From Fangia hongkongensis FSC776 = DSM 21703 (GTDB lineage Bacteria > Pseudomonadota > Gammaproteobacteria > Francisellales > Francisellaceae): 64,000 nt of DNA. Position numbers and translations under genes: made by a program. The notes beneath the pieces were generated by a model. That model did no database searches and had not been told where the DNA came from. It saw nothing but the letters and a program-made list of their open reading frames with translations. The stretch is taken from positions 23,664 to 87,663 of the forward strand of contig NZ_KB902242.1 of the NCBI RefSeq assembly GCF_000379445.1. Direction: 5' to 3'. This document shows positions 26,141-34,713 of the stretch, in pieces; within the stretch, counting starts at the first letter, position 1; each line of letters starts with the position of its first letter.

Positions 26141-26387
26141 TAATGCATAAATTTATCCTGTATAAAGTGAAACACAACTCCATTATTGAGAATTGACAAC
26201 AAGAAGGCTATTTCTAAGTTGGAATAACAGGCTTTCGGATATAGAAAGCAACTTATCCTCAATCCAAAAAGTCAGCAGGTAGTTGTCTAAAACTATCTGG
26301 GGAGAAAAATCTGTCCTCACTAATGCTTTTGCTTCTGGGTTGGTCGTAGGGTTAGTTTAGATTTTGCTTGGCTTCAATATTTGATGC
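26141..26387. other. Intergenic stretch with possible coding remnant of the lipase gene
   Basis: No intact gene. On the minus strand, past the lipase stop at 26388, the same frame continues with two isolated stops and then about 30 open codons ending in a TGA near 26260, with a protein-like stretch S-P-D-S-F-R-Q-L-P-A-D-F-L-D. An overlapping frame is open for about 55 codons. This may be the decayed end of a longer lipase gene or of a lost neighbour; it is weak evidence. Confidence 0.2.
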
Positions 26388-27920
26388 CTAGATACTGCTA
26401 GATAACCTTTGTCTTTCAATATTATCAATATGAATATTGTTAAGATGATAAATAAAGCTTTTGATTTCATTTTCTTGAAAAAATGAGTGGTGCGGCACTT
26501 GAACATACCAAATAGTAAAAAGACAGCGATAACTGGGGTGTTGTAATGCTTGAATAAAGTTTGTATAGGATTGAGTTTTTTCATTATTGCGGTAGAAATT
26601 AACACTCTTTTTTATCACATACTGACAGATGCTTTTTAGCTGGTTAGAAATAAATTGATCGACAGACTGCTGGTTAGGTGTGCTTATAGAAGGGTTGGAA
26701 AGTGTATAGTGAGCTTTAATATATGAGACAATAGTTTCTTTAATTCGAGTAAGCTGCTTCTTTTTATCTGAGCGAACATTGGGGAGTACATTTAAGTTTT
26801 GTAAAATTCCTTGGGTGAGTGCATAAAGGCGACATAAACTTATCATATTAGTATTGGGTGTTGTAAACCGATACTCCTCTAAATATTTATTGATAGAAGA
26901 AAAATACATGTGAGCGCAGTATATTTTCATAGTGCCTTGGGGAAAATAAGTCACTGGGAAGCCCGCTAGCATTGCCTCGAAAGATTGGATATTTGATTTT
27001 TGAGGCTGTCTAGCAGTGAAAAAATAAGGGGGTAGCTGGGCGAAACTGATCTCTGGATTTAATTCCACCTCATTGCCTATTATTGGAGAGTTATTATTTC
27101 TTTCCTGTTGTGCCAGATATAACTGTAAAATATTTTCTTTATACCGAGTGCAGCTACGATGGTTAGTTGTTGCCCATTTGAAAAAATCCCCAGGGAGCAG
27201 TAGCATATCTGTTTCTGTATAAAGTGAAGTCTCAGGTAGATATCGAAAAAAGCCAGGGAGAAGATAAGTAGTTGCAGAGTAGGCGTAGAGAACAAAGCGA
27301 ATAGGCAGCTCTTTCAACACCTTAGCCTTGTTGCTAATGGATTGCAGTTTTTCACTTGGCAGACTCCATCCTCGAATCAGGTTACCGGGGATAGGGTCAA
27401 AACAATATAAAAAAACTTTGTGGGCAAGTGAATCTGTGCTGGTGATGCAATTAATATTTTTATGCTCCTGTTGATAAAAATCTAAAAGGTATTTGATGGT
27501 AAAGATAGCAGTAAAGCAGCCGCGACTAAACCCAATAAATTGAATACTATCATAATTTTGCAAAGTATCTGGGTGCTTTCTACTAAGATTGAAAGGGCGT
27601 AGATACCTTTTGTTTTTATGATTTCCAACATGTTCCTTGTTTTCATATTGGGTAAATTGTTGGCCAATAGAGTTGTCATTATTATATGGATGATTGCCAT
27701 TGCTATATAGTAATTGGTATGCGATAAACTGGGCTGTTTTTGAAATATCAGGAAAAGCAAAATCATAGTTTGTTTGTCCGCAGCCTTCAACATAAAAAAG
27801 ATGGTGATCAGCATTTCTAGATAAGGAATTGAGCGATATATCTTGTACAGAGATGGGAAGATTAGACTTTGCAGAATGATCGCCAGTACCTAAAAAATCA
27901 ATAATAAGGTGTTTTGCCAT
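26388..27920 (-). CDS. DUF2235/Tle1-like alpha/beta hydrolase, candidate lipase effector
   Basis: A 510-residue protein without a signal peptide. It begins H-L-I-I-D-F-L-G-T-G-D, like the D-G-T-G start of DUF2235 proteins, and has the diagnostic nucleophile elbow I-G-F-S-R-G-C-F with S132. A possible acid is D175 in F-D-P-I-P-G; candidate histidines lie later (for example in C-A-H-M-Y). G-x-S-R-G is the mark of Tle1-type phospholipases delivered by type VI secretion, and of related non-secreted hydrolases. The start follows the stop of the 586-residue gene by 3 bases, so the two are coupled. No VgrG, PAAR or immunity gene is visible here. Lipase activity is inference. Confidence 0.55.
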   Translation of the reverse strand: MAKHLIIDFLGTGDHSAKSNLPISVQDISLNSLSRNADHHLFYVEGCGQTNYDFAFPDISKTAQFIAYQLLYSNGNHPYNNDNSIGQQFTQYENKEHVGNHKNKRYLRPFNLSRKHPDTLQNYDSIQFIGFSRGCFTAIFTIKYLLDFYQQEHKNINCITSTDSLAHKVFLYCFDPIPGNLIRGWSLPSEKLQSISNKAKVLKELPIRFVLYAYSATTYLLPGFFRYLPETSLYTETDMLLLPGDFFKWATTNHRSCTRYKENILQLYLAQQERNNNSPIIGNEVELNPEISFAQLPPYFFTARQPQKSNIQSFEAMLAGFPVTYFPQGTMKIYCAHMYFSSINKYLEEYRFTTPNTNMISLCRLYALTQGILQNLNVLPNVRSDKKKQLTRIKETIVSYIKAHYTLSNPSISTPNQQSVDQFISNQLKSICQYVIKKSVNFYRNNEKTQSYTNFIQALQHPSYRCLFTIWYVQVPHHSFFQENEIKSFIYHLNNIHIDNIERQRLSSSI

Positions 27921-27923
27921 AGT

Positions 27924-29684
27924 TTATAAGGCTCCGATTGTGAGTCTATAGTTTGTAAAGTTGGGACTTCTGTTTAAATGCAATGAGTGATCTAACTTTG
28001 TTATATATTCATTCCATCTTCTTTCAAGATAGGCTTTTATTTGTTCAGGCGTTAGTTGTTGATTGAGGTACTTGCAGTATGTTTGATATAAAGACGAAGT
28101 TTTTATTGATCGTTTCAATATATCAGGGTAGTTAAGTCCGCCAACATAAGTTCTACGTGCAAGCTTGGTGAAATATAATTGAGGGTGATCGCAGATATAT
28201 TTATCAAGGTCAGCTTGAGTCGGAAAGCGCCTGTTTTGATACCAAAGAAAATAAAGGCGAATGGCAAGAAGGAGATTGAGGCGACTGTTCCTTTCGGATA
28301 TTCTAACGATGTTGCCATCAGGTGCAACGCTCCAGTGTAATGATGTTTTATACTTTCCAGGGTGCTGTAAAAAAATATCACTTTGAAACCATAGAAGTCG
28401 TATGGCAAGCAGTGTATCTTCACTATCAGCAGAAGTTATTTTTTCAAGGATGTCAACTCGGTCTTCATTATACTCAGTAGAGTGCCCAAGCATTCTAGTG
28501 TTGAATATCTTTGTTCTAGAGATCGGCTTTAACTTGAAATATTGTGGAACTTTCTTAAAAAATGACGCTAATTCCATCTGAATCCCATTATCATTAATGA
28601 AATTAAAACATAGTTGTCCATTTTGAGGTGTAGGATACCTTTCCTGTAGTGCTTGACGTGAGGCTTTTGCTAGATTTCTTAGATCTTTAGCATACTGATG
28701 TTTAGCAATAAAATCATTATAATTGCAAGCATGTAGACTAAAGGCATTTTTGCCGTTGGCTTGAATTGTTAAATCAGCATTTAGTAACGCCTCTTTAAAA
28801 CAATTTAGGCGAGTTTTATTTTGTGTAAGCTTGCCATAAGATTGATTAATATTCTGAGCGATTTTTGGCAGCTCGGCTATTAGGTTCTCGGTATAATTTC
28901 CTATATCTGGAGTGAGCTTGAAGTTTTGAATAAAGTGACGCATATCTTCAGTGTTCTCAGAAAATATCATGTCATCGAGTGATGTTAGTGGCGAAAGGGA
29001 AGAGTTATTATTAGGGGTAAAAAGATCAGCACATTTCTTTGCAAAGTTAGCACCATTCTTTTTGCAATCAACTTCCCAATAAGCGGCAAAAGCGCTATAT
29101 AGCTGTAGCGCAATACTATCATAAACACGGAGATTAAATTGAATTATTTTGCTTACCTTGTCAATGCTTTTGTAAGTCTCTTGTAGTGCGTAGCTTGGCA
29201 CTGCAATCTTAAAAGCATTTGAGTTTTCATCAAAAACATTCAAACAGGAAAGCTCGATTGCAACCTTTAAGGTAAGTAAAATAACATGCAGTTCATATTC
29301 ACTCCGGCAACAGCCAATATTCAAACTACTTTGCTGGAAAAAAGAAGCAAGTGAAAAGATCAAAGGGTTTATATAGTTTCCAAATTCATCTTTTGTGAAA
29401 TTTGGATGCTGGTTAGTAAAGATTTCACAAATAGCTTGGCGGACAGCCTGCGGCTCACAAAGCGCCATCTGGGCATTTTTTTGAAAGGGAGTCATTGTTG
29501 TATTATTTTGAATGCTGAGCTTTAGCCTCTCTGTACACTCATTAATGATTTTAACGAGTTCAATAGATTTTTGTGGAGCTGGATGTATGTTGTGAGCATC
29601 TCTAAACTCATAGCGTGTCAATATGCGCTTAATGCTGCCTGATGAATTAAAAACAGTGATAAGATCAGCGGTTGAGATGTGCAT
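27924..29684 (-). CDS. Hypothetical protein, 586 residues, coupled to the DUF2235-like lipase
   Basis: Not recognised. The protein is soluble and helix-rich, with no signal peptide, membrane segment or catalytic motif I can name. It carries several cysteines (notably adjacent C-C in I-G-C-C-R-S), a central conserved-looking segment L-H-W-S-V-A-P-D-G-N-I-V-R, and an aromatic C-terminus. It begins after a GGAGC site and ends 3 bases before the lipase start, forming a two-gene operon that stands between unrelated neighbours. It could be an adaptor/chaperone, a second effector, or an inhibitor of the lipase; the sequence does not decide. Confidence 0.6.
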   Translation of the reverse strand: MHISTADLITVFNSSGSIKRILTRYEFRDAHNIHPAPQKSIELVKIINECTERLKLSIQNNTTMTPFQKNAQMALCEPQAVRQAICEIFTNQHPNFTKDEFGNYINPLIFSLASFFQQSSLNIGCCRSEYELHVILLTLKVAIELSCLNVFDENSNAFKIAVPSYALQETYKSIDKVSKIIQFNLRVYDSIALQLYSAFAAYWEVDCKKNGANFAKKCADLFTPNNNSSLSPLTSLDDMIFSENTEDMRHFIQNFKLTPDIGNYTENLIAELPKIAQNINQSYGKLTQNKTRLNCFKEALLNADLTIQANGKNAFSLHACNYNDFIAKHQYAKDLRNLAKASRQALQERYPTPQNGQLCFNFINDNGIQMELASFFKKVPQYFKLKPISRTKIFNTRMLGHSTEYNEDRVDILEKITSADSEDTLLAIRLLWFQSDIFLQHPGKYKTSLHWSVAPDGNIVRISERNSRLNLLLAIRLYFLWYQNRRFPTQADLDKYICDHPQLYFTKLARRTYVGGLNYPDILKRSIKTSSLYQTYCKYLNQQLTPEQIKAYLERRWNEYITKLDHSLHLNRSPNFTNYRLTIGAL

Positions 29685-29898
29685 AACATAATAGCTCCAT
29701 GGTTTAAATATTTAACTAGCCTAGGTTTATTGAGATGAGATAACAAGTAAAGTTATGCTCTATATTTAACCTTTCTTGTCTTTATTAAAACCTATATTTA
29801 AAGCAAGAATAGAGTAAAAACAAAGCACATTCGATATTGACTCACTATTGCAAAGTTGTTAGATTGGACTTTAGGGGGTGACAATTGAGGAAGGTTAT

Positions 29899-30567
29899 TT
29901 GACGTATTCAATTCTTGCAAAAGAAGGTGATAACTATGCTGTAGCAACAGTTACAGCCTCAGTTTGTGTTGGTGCTTTTGTGCCTCACGTATTCCCAAAT
30001 ATCGGTGGTGTAGCAACTCAAGGTTTTTATACAAATCGTTTATATGCACAGAAGGTGAAAGAAAAGTTAGTAGAAGGGCTAAGCGCAGATGCCGCTTTGT
30101 CATATGCGATAAATGCCGATGACAATCGTGAGTATCGACAAATTATTGTGCTTGATCAAAATGGCTCTACTAGTGGCTTTACAGGTTGTCATAACGATGC
30201 TGATGCAGGAATGATTTGTGATAAGAATATTGCTGTTGCGGGGAATCGTTTGCATAGTCATGCTGTACTGGAGAATATGCTGGAAGGTTATCAGTTGAAA
30301 GAAGGGGATCTGGTTTTAAGATTGATCAATGCCTTGGAATGCGGGTTCAAGGCAGGTGGAGATAGAAAGGGTGCTTGCTCTATTGCCATTAAAGTGGTGA
30401 ATATGAAAAAAAGCCCAATAGATTTGCGTATTGACTACGGTGATCAAGAACATATCTTTTCTATGGTCAAAGCACTTTACCAGAGGTACCTTGATGATAG
30501 TTTTCAGAGCTTTTTGAATGCCATTCCTACGGATGGTTTTTATTCTAAAGCGGGCCTAAATAAGTAA
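29899..30567 (+). CDS. DUF1028 family protein (Ntn-hydrolase-like)
   Basis: A 222-residue DUF1028 protein. The family starts M-T-F/Y-S-I, and this frame gives M-T-Y-S-I-L-A-K when read from TTG 29899, which has GAGGAAGG at 29887-29894. The GTG at 29878 would add seven residues the family lacks. The rest matches well: V-C-V-G-A-F-V-P, G-G-V-A-T-Q-G, I-A-V-A-G-N-R-L, and G-G-D-R-K-G-A-C-S near the C-terminus. DUF1028 proteins have an Ntn-hydrolase-like fold; Thr2, exposed after Met removal, would be the nucleophile. Function is unknown. It is followed by an M20 amidohydrolase and a carrier. Confidence 0.85.
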   Translation: MTYSILAKEGDNYAVATVTASVCVGAFVPHVFPNIGGVATQGFYTNRLYAQKVKEKLVEGLSADAALSYAINADDNREYRQIIVLDQNGSTSGFTGCHNDADAGMICDKNIAVAGNRLHSHAVLENMLEGYQLKEGDLVLRLINALECGFKAGGDRKGACSIAIKVVNMKKSPIDLRIDYGDQEHIFSMVKALYQRYLDDSFQSFLNAIPTDGFYSKAGLNK

Positions 30568-30709
30568 ATAGCATTAGTGCAAATAAGCTCTAGTTAAGCT
30601 GGTATAAAGGCTGGCTATTATTTAAGCCAGATGCTTTGATAGGTTGAGTCAGCATCATAATGTTAATTAATTGAAATATTGTGTGGAATTTTATTATATA
30701 GGGGGTTAA

Positions 30710-31939
30710 ATGCTTGAATATAAAATAAGTGATATAAGAGACTACTTCGATAAGGCAGCAAAGTTCTCGTCAAGCGATAGAGGTGTTACACGTCTTTTTT
30801 GCTCTGAGGAGCATAAAGCTTTATTGCCTGTTCTGAGAAATTGGATGGAGGGAGCGGGACTTCAAGTTCGCTTGGATGCGCTGGGAAATCTTAGGGGGTT
30901 TAAAAAGTCAAAAAATAAAGAAGCAAAAACACTCATTATAGGCTCACATCAAGATTCAGTGATAGAAGGCGGAAAATATGATGGAATACTGGGCGTGCTT
31001 CTACCACTTTATGTTTTAAAAAGGATGCATGAGCAAGAAATTGAATTGAATTATCATATTGAGCTAATTGCTTTTGGTGATGAAGAAGGGGTGCGTTTTC
31101 CAAAAACACTGCTCGGTAGTAAATCGCTTTGTGGTGATGTTTGTAGTGCAGATTTAGAAGTGGTTGATAAGGATGGGGTGACACTGAAATCAGCGCTTGA
31201 GTTTTTAGGTGCCAATACAAATGAGATTACAAAATGTGCATATGATAAAGACGATGTATTGGGCTTTTTTGAAGTGCATATTGAACAAGGGCCTGTGCTT
31301 GAGAGTGAGTCACTTCCTGTTGGTGTGGTGACGGCCATTACTGGAATTGAACGCCATAGGCTTTTTATACAGGGAAAGGCAAATCATGCAGGAACAACCC
31401 CGATGGATATGCGTCAAGATGCATTGGTCACAGCATCTCATATCATTTGTTTTGCCAATGACTTGTTTTGCAATACGGAGAATTTAGTGGGTGTTGTGGG
31501 CGAGCTTAATGTATATCCAAATGCAGTGAATGTCATTCCTGATCGGGTTGATTTAACTGTTGAGATAAGATCTCCCGATAAGAAAATAAGACAAGAAGCT
31601 GCTGAGAAGATATACCAATATGCAAATAAGCTTGCATCTGAACAAAATACAGCAATTAACTTTAATCATAATTATGAAATGGATGGTATAAAGTGTGATG
31701 AGAAGTTGCAATCAATATTAGGAGAGGCAATAGAGAAAAATAATCGCCCTGTATTTCATTTATTCAGTGGCGCGGGGCATGATGGTTTGGCTATGGACAG
31801 ATTAACTGGTGTTGCTATGTTATTTTTGCGTTGCAAGGAAGGGTTAAGCCATCATCACGAAGAAGACATAGATTATCATGATGCAATTATTGCTGCTGAA
31901 GTCATAGAAACATTTCTCTTGGAGTTAGAAGAGGCGTAA
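30710..31939 (+). CDS. Zn-dependent M20 amidohydrolase, allantoate/N-carbamoyl-L-amino acid hydrolase family
   Basis: A 409-residue AllC/HyuC-type metalloenzyme. The di-zinc site is visible: H80 in G-S-H-Q-D-S, D91 in K-Y-D-G-I-L-G, E125-E126 in F-G-D-E-E-G-V-R-F, and the later histidine in F-E-V-H-I-E-Q-G-P. The lid domain has N-H-A-G-T-T-P-M-D-M-R. It hydrolyses N-carbamoyl or ureido groups from small amides, releasing ammonia and CO2. Specificity between allantoate, carbamoyl amino acids and related ureides cannot be read. It lies in a row with DUF1028 and a YfcC carrier, suggesting uptake and breakdown of one amide compound. Confidence 0.85.
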   Translation: MLEYKISDIRDYFDKAAKFSSSDRGVTRLFCSEEHKALLPVLRNWMEGAGLQVRLDALGNLRGFKKSKNKEAKTLIIGSHQDSVIEGGKYDGILGVLLPLYVLKRMHEQEIELNYHIELIAFGDEEGVRFPKTLLGSKSLCGDVCSADLEVVDKDGVTLKSALEFLGANTNEITKCAYDKDDVLGFFEVHIEQGPVLESESLPVGVVTAITGIERHRLFIQGKANHAGTTPMDMRQDALVTASHIICFANDLFCNTENLVGVVGELNVYPNAVNVIPDRVDLTVEIRSPDKKIRQEAAEKIYQYANKLASEQNTAINFNHNYEMDGIKCDEKLQSILGEAIEKNNRPVFHLFSGAGHDGLAMDRLTGVAMLFLRCKEGLSHHHEEDIDYHDAIIAAEVIETFLLELEEA

Positions 31940-31975
31940 GTTAAATCTAGTTATATTTACAAACAGGAGGGGGAA

Positions 31976-33394
31976 ATGGATAAAGTTAGTCTTAATACCA
32001 TAGAGAGGGAAGGTGCACTAGAGTGTAAAAAATTAACACGTTGGTATAAGAAAGTAGATGATCCAATGGCAATTATATTTTATATCCTAATAATTGTCGC
32101 TATTTTGACGTATATCATTCCCTCTGGGGAGTTTCAAAGGGTTTTAGCCAATGGCCAAATGGAAGTTGTTACAGGCTCGTATACGCAAATTAAACAGACG
32201 CCGGTTAATCTCTTTGATATTTTTGTTGCCATTCCAAAGGGCTTGCTTGCAGCTGGTCAGTATCTATTTATTGTGTTTATTGCAGGAGGGCTGTTTCATC
32301 TTCTTTCAAAAACTGAAGCACTGGAAAATGCAATCGGAACGGCAGTGAAGCATATTGGAACAAAAAGACGTCATCTATTGATTTACTTGTCAGTATATTT
32401 ATATGGGATATTTGGCGTTGCTGTTGGCTTTGAAAATAACATTGCACTGGTTCCCATTGCGATATTAATTTCATCTGCGCTTGGGTTATCAAATGTTGTG
32501 GGAGCATGTATTGCCGTTGGAGGCATTGGTGTTGGGTTTGCGCTTTCGCCTATTAATCCTTATACTATTGGTGTTGCGCAACATATGGCACAGCTGCCCA
32601 TTTTTTCAGGCGCCTTATTAAGGACAATTTTGGTGTTTATCACTTTAAGTGCACTTGCTTATTATATTGTGCGCTTTGTTGTTCCAAAGCACAGTGAACA
32701 ATCGTCTATAAATGATTTGTCATTAAAAAAAGCGTTATCAGATTACAAGATGCATCTAAAAGATTGGCTGGTGATCAGTACGTTATTTTTAGGGATTGCG
32801 GCTATTGCATTAGGCTCCATATTTGTAGAGGGCTGGTATATTAATCAGATAGCGGCAGTTTTTCTGGTTATTGCTTTTATCGTGGCGTTTATTTATCGCT
32901 ATCCTCCTAATTATTTTATCCAATTAATGATGGAAGGGGCATCCAGAGTGACAGCAGGGGCGCTTGTTATTGGCTTGGCCGCATCGATTAAAATTATTTT
33001 AGAAGAAGGGCATATCATTGACACAATAGTGTTTTATTTAAGCGGATCGCTTGATAATATTCCCGTTGTGATTTCAGCTGTGATGATGAGTGTGATACAA
33101 GGTGTGATCAATTTATTTATCCCCGGAGGTTCAGGTCAAGCTCTTGCCACTATGCCTATTTTACTGCCAGTCGCGAGCTTGATTGGTATGAGTAAACAGC
33201 TGATGATTCTGGCATTTCAAGTAGGTGATGGATTGACAAACTTAATCGTTCCTACATCAGGAGGTACCCTTGCCATGATAGCGCTTGCAAGGGTCTCGTA
33301 CACCAATTGGTTAAAAGTGATTTTTCCTTTTATGATATTTGCCTATTTGCTGTCGTGGCTATTTATTATTATTGGTTATGTGATCGGGTGGTAG
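31976..33394 (+). CDS. YfcC/DcuC-type anion or amino acid carrier
   Basis: A 472-residue membrane protein with about 12 hydrophobic segments. It has the YfcC-family I-I-P-S-G-E-F after the first helix, P-I-N-P-Y-T-I-G-V-A-Q in the middle and L-F-I-P-G-G-S-G-Q-A near residue 380, which match the two re-entrant motifs of the family. Members move C4-dicarboxylates, arginine/ornithine or other amino acids. A GGAGGGGG-type site precedes the ATG, and the gene lies 36 bases after the amidohydrolase; it probably imports its substrate or exports its product. Confidence 0.8.
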   Translation: MDKVSLNTIEREGALECKKLTRWYKKVDDPMAIIFYILIIVAILTYIIPSGEFQRVLANGQMEVVTGSYTQIKQTPVNLFDIFVAIPKGLLAAGQYLFIVFIAGGLFHLLSKTEALENAIGTAVKHIGTKRRHLLIYLSVYLYGIFGVAVGFENNIALVPIAILISSALGLSNVVGACIAVGGIGVGFALSPINPYTIGVAQHMAQLPIFSGALLRTILVFITLSALAYYIVRFVVPKHSEQSSINDLSLKKALSDYKMHLKDWLVISTLFLGIAAIALGSIFVEGWYINQIAAVFLVIAFIVAFIYRYPPNYFIQLMMEGASRVTAGALVIGLAASIKIILEEGHIIDTIVFYLSGSLDNIPVVISAVMMSVIQGVINLFIPGGSGQALATMPILLPVASLIGMSKQLMILAFQVGDGLTNLIVPTSGGTLAMIALARVSYTNWLKVIFPFMIFAYLLSWLFIIIGYVIGW

Positions 33395-33558
33395 TTTTTG
33401 CTGTCATATTATTTTCTTTGTGCAAGATAATCATTAAGTGGATGATATCGAATATGGAAAAGCTTTGTTATAGCGCAAAAGACCGAGAGTTTGCTTTATT
33501 TATTTACATCCAGCCCATACAATAGCTAACAAGCAATAACTCACTTAGATTTCAATAG

Positions 33559-34650
33559 ATGTTAGTATGGTTAGCGGCATATTTAGACAAATATGCCAGT
33601 TTTTTAAATGTGTTTGTTAATTATGTTTCAGTTAGGGCAATCTTGGCAGCATTAAGCGCGCTCATTATTGCACTTTTTATGGGTAAGCCCATGATCAATT
33701 GGCTAACAAAAATGCAAATTGGCCAAGTAATACGTGATGATGGACCTAAATCGCATTTGAAAAAAGGCAATACGCCAACAATGGGTGGCTGCTTAATTCT
33801 ATTTTCTATTACAATCTCAGTGTTACTGTGGGCAAAGCTTGATAGCCAGTTTATTTGGCTTGTCTTATTTGTGCTGTTAGGGTTTGGCGTGATCGGCTTT
33901 TTGGATGATTATCTCAAATTGGTGCTGAAAAACCCAAAAGGACTAAGAGCAAAATATAAATACCTTTGTCAGTCACTGGTTGCTATTATTGCCATGATCT
34001 GGCTTTATTTGGCACTTAATCCGTATATGGATTTTAGTTTATCCATTCCCTTTAGTAAATCATGGGCAGTTCCACTTGGAATATGGGTTATCTTGCTTGG
34101 GTATTTTGTAATAGTGGGTGCAAGTAATGCGGTGAATCTAACCGACGGCCTTGATGGGTTGGCAATTTTGCCTATTGTGTTGGTTGCAGCGGGACTCGGT
34201 GTTTATGCTTATATCTCTACCAATAATATTTTTGCGGGACACTTATTGTTTACCTATATGCCCAATGTTGGCATTGAAGAGTTGGTTGTATTCTGTGCGG
34301 CAATCTGTGGGGCTGGGTTTGGCTTTTTGTGGTTTAATGCCTATCCTGCGGATGTCTTTATGGGCGATGTTGGCTCGTTAGCTTTGGGGGCGGCGCTTGG
34401 CGTGGTTGCGGTTATTATCCGTCAAGAGCTTGTGCTTTTCATTATGGGATTTTTATTTGTAATGGAAACTGTATCTGTTATTTTGCAAGTTGGCTCCTAC
34501 AAACTTCGCAAAAAGAGAATCTTCAAAATGGCGCCACTTCATCATCATTATGAATTAAAAGGCTGGCCTGAAACGAAAGTTGTGGTGCGTTTTTGGATTT
34601 TAACCATTATTTTTGTGTGTATTGGGCTGATGGCACTGAAGCTTCGCTAA
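33559..34650 (+). CDS. mraY: Phospho-N-acetylmuramoyl-pentapeptide transferase
   Basis: A 363-residue inner-membrane enzyme with 10 hydrophobic segments. Signature parts: D-D-G-P-K-S-H near the start with [36 protein letters not shown], and [14 protein letters not shown] at the end. It makes lipid I from UDP-MurNAc-pentapeptide and undecaprenyl phosphate. It heads a short mraY-murD-ftsW unit; murE, murF and ftsI are not adjacent. Confidence 0.97.
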   Translation: MLVWLAAYLDKYASFLNVFVNYVSVRAILAALSALIIALFMGKPMINWLTKMQIGQVIRDDGPKSHLKKGNTPTMGGCLILFSITISVLLWAKLDSQFIWLVLFVLLGFGVIGFLDDYLKLVLKNPKGLRAKYKYLCQSLVAIIAMIWLYLALNPYMDFSLSIPFSKSWAVPLGIWVILLGYFVIVGASNAVNLTDGLDGLAILPIVLVAAGLGVYAYISTNNIFAGHLLFTYMPNVGIEELVVFCAAICGAGFGFLWFNAYPADVFMGDVGSLALGAALGVVAVIIRQELVLFIMGFLFVMETVSVILQVGSYKLRKKRIFKMAPLHHHYELKGWPETKVVVRFWILTIIFVCIGLMALKLR

Positions 34651-34713
34651 TATGGCATTGAGAAAAAGATCGCATTAACAACACTATGAAACTGTAAACA
34701 AGCTAAAGAGAAA

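Noticed and set aside
26357..26605. 82-codon hydrophobic minus-strand frame over the lipase 3' end
   Set aside because: Overlaps the lipase gene in another frame; hydrophobicity follows from AT-rich sequence.
30611..30630. Hairpin CTGGCT/AGCCAG between the DUF1028 gene and the amidohydrolase gene
   Set aside because: Only 6 bp with an 8-base loop and no T-run; could occur by chance.
33307..33525. 72-codon plus-strand frame after yfcC
   Set aside because: It overlaps the yfcC end in another frame, has low complexity and no ribosome site.
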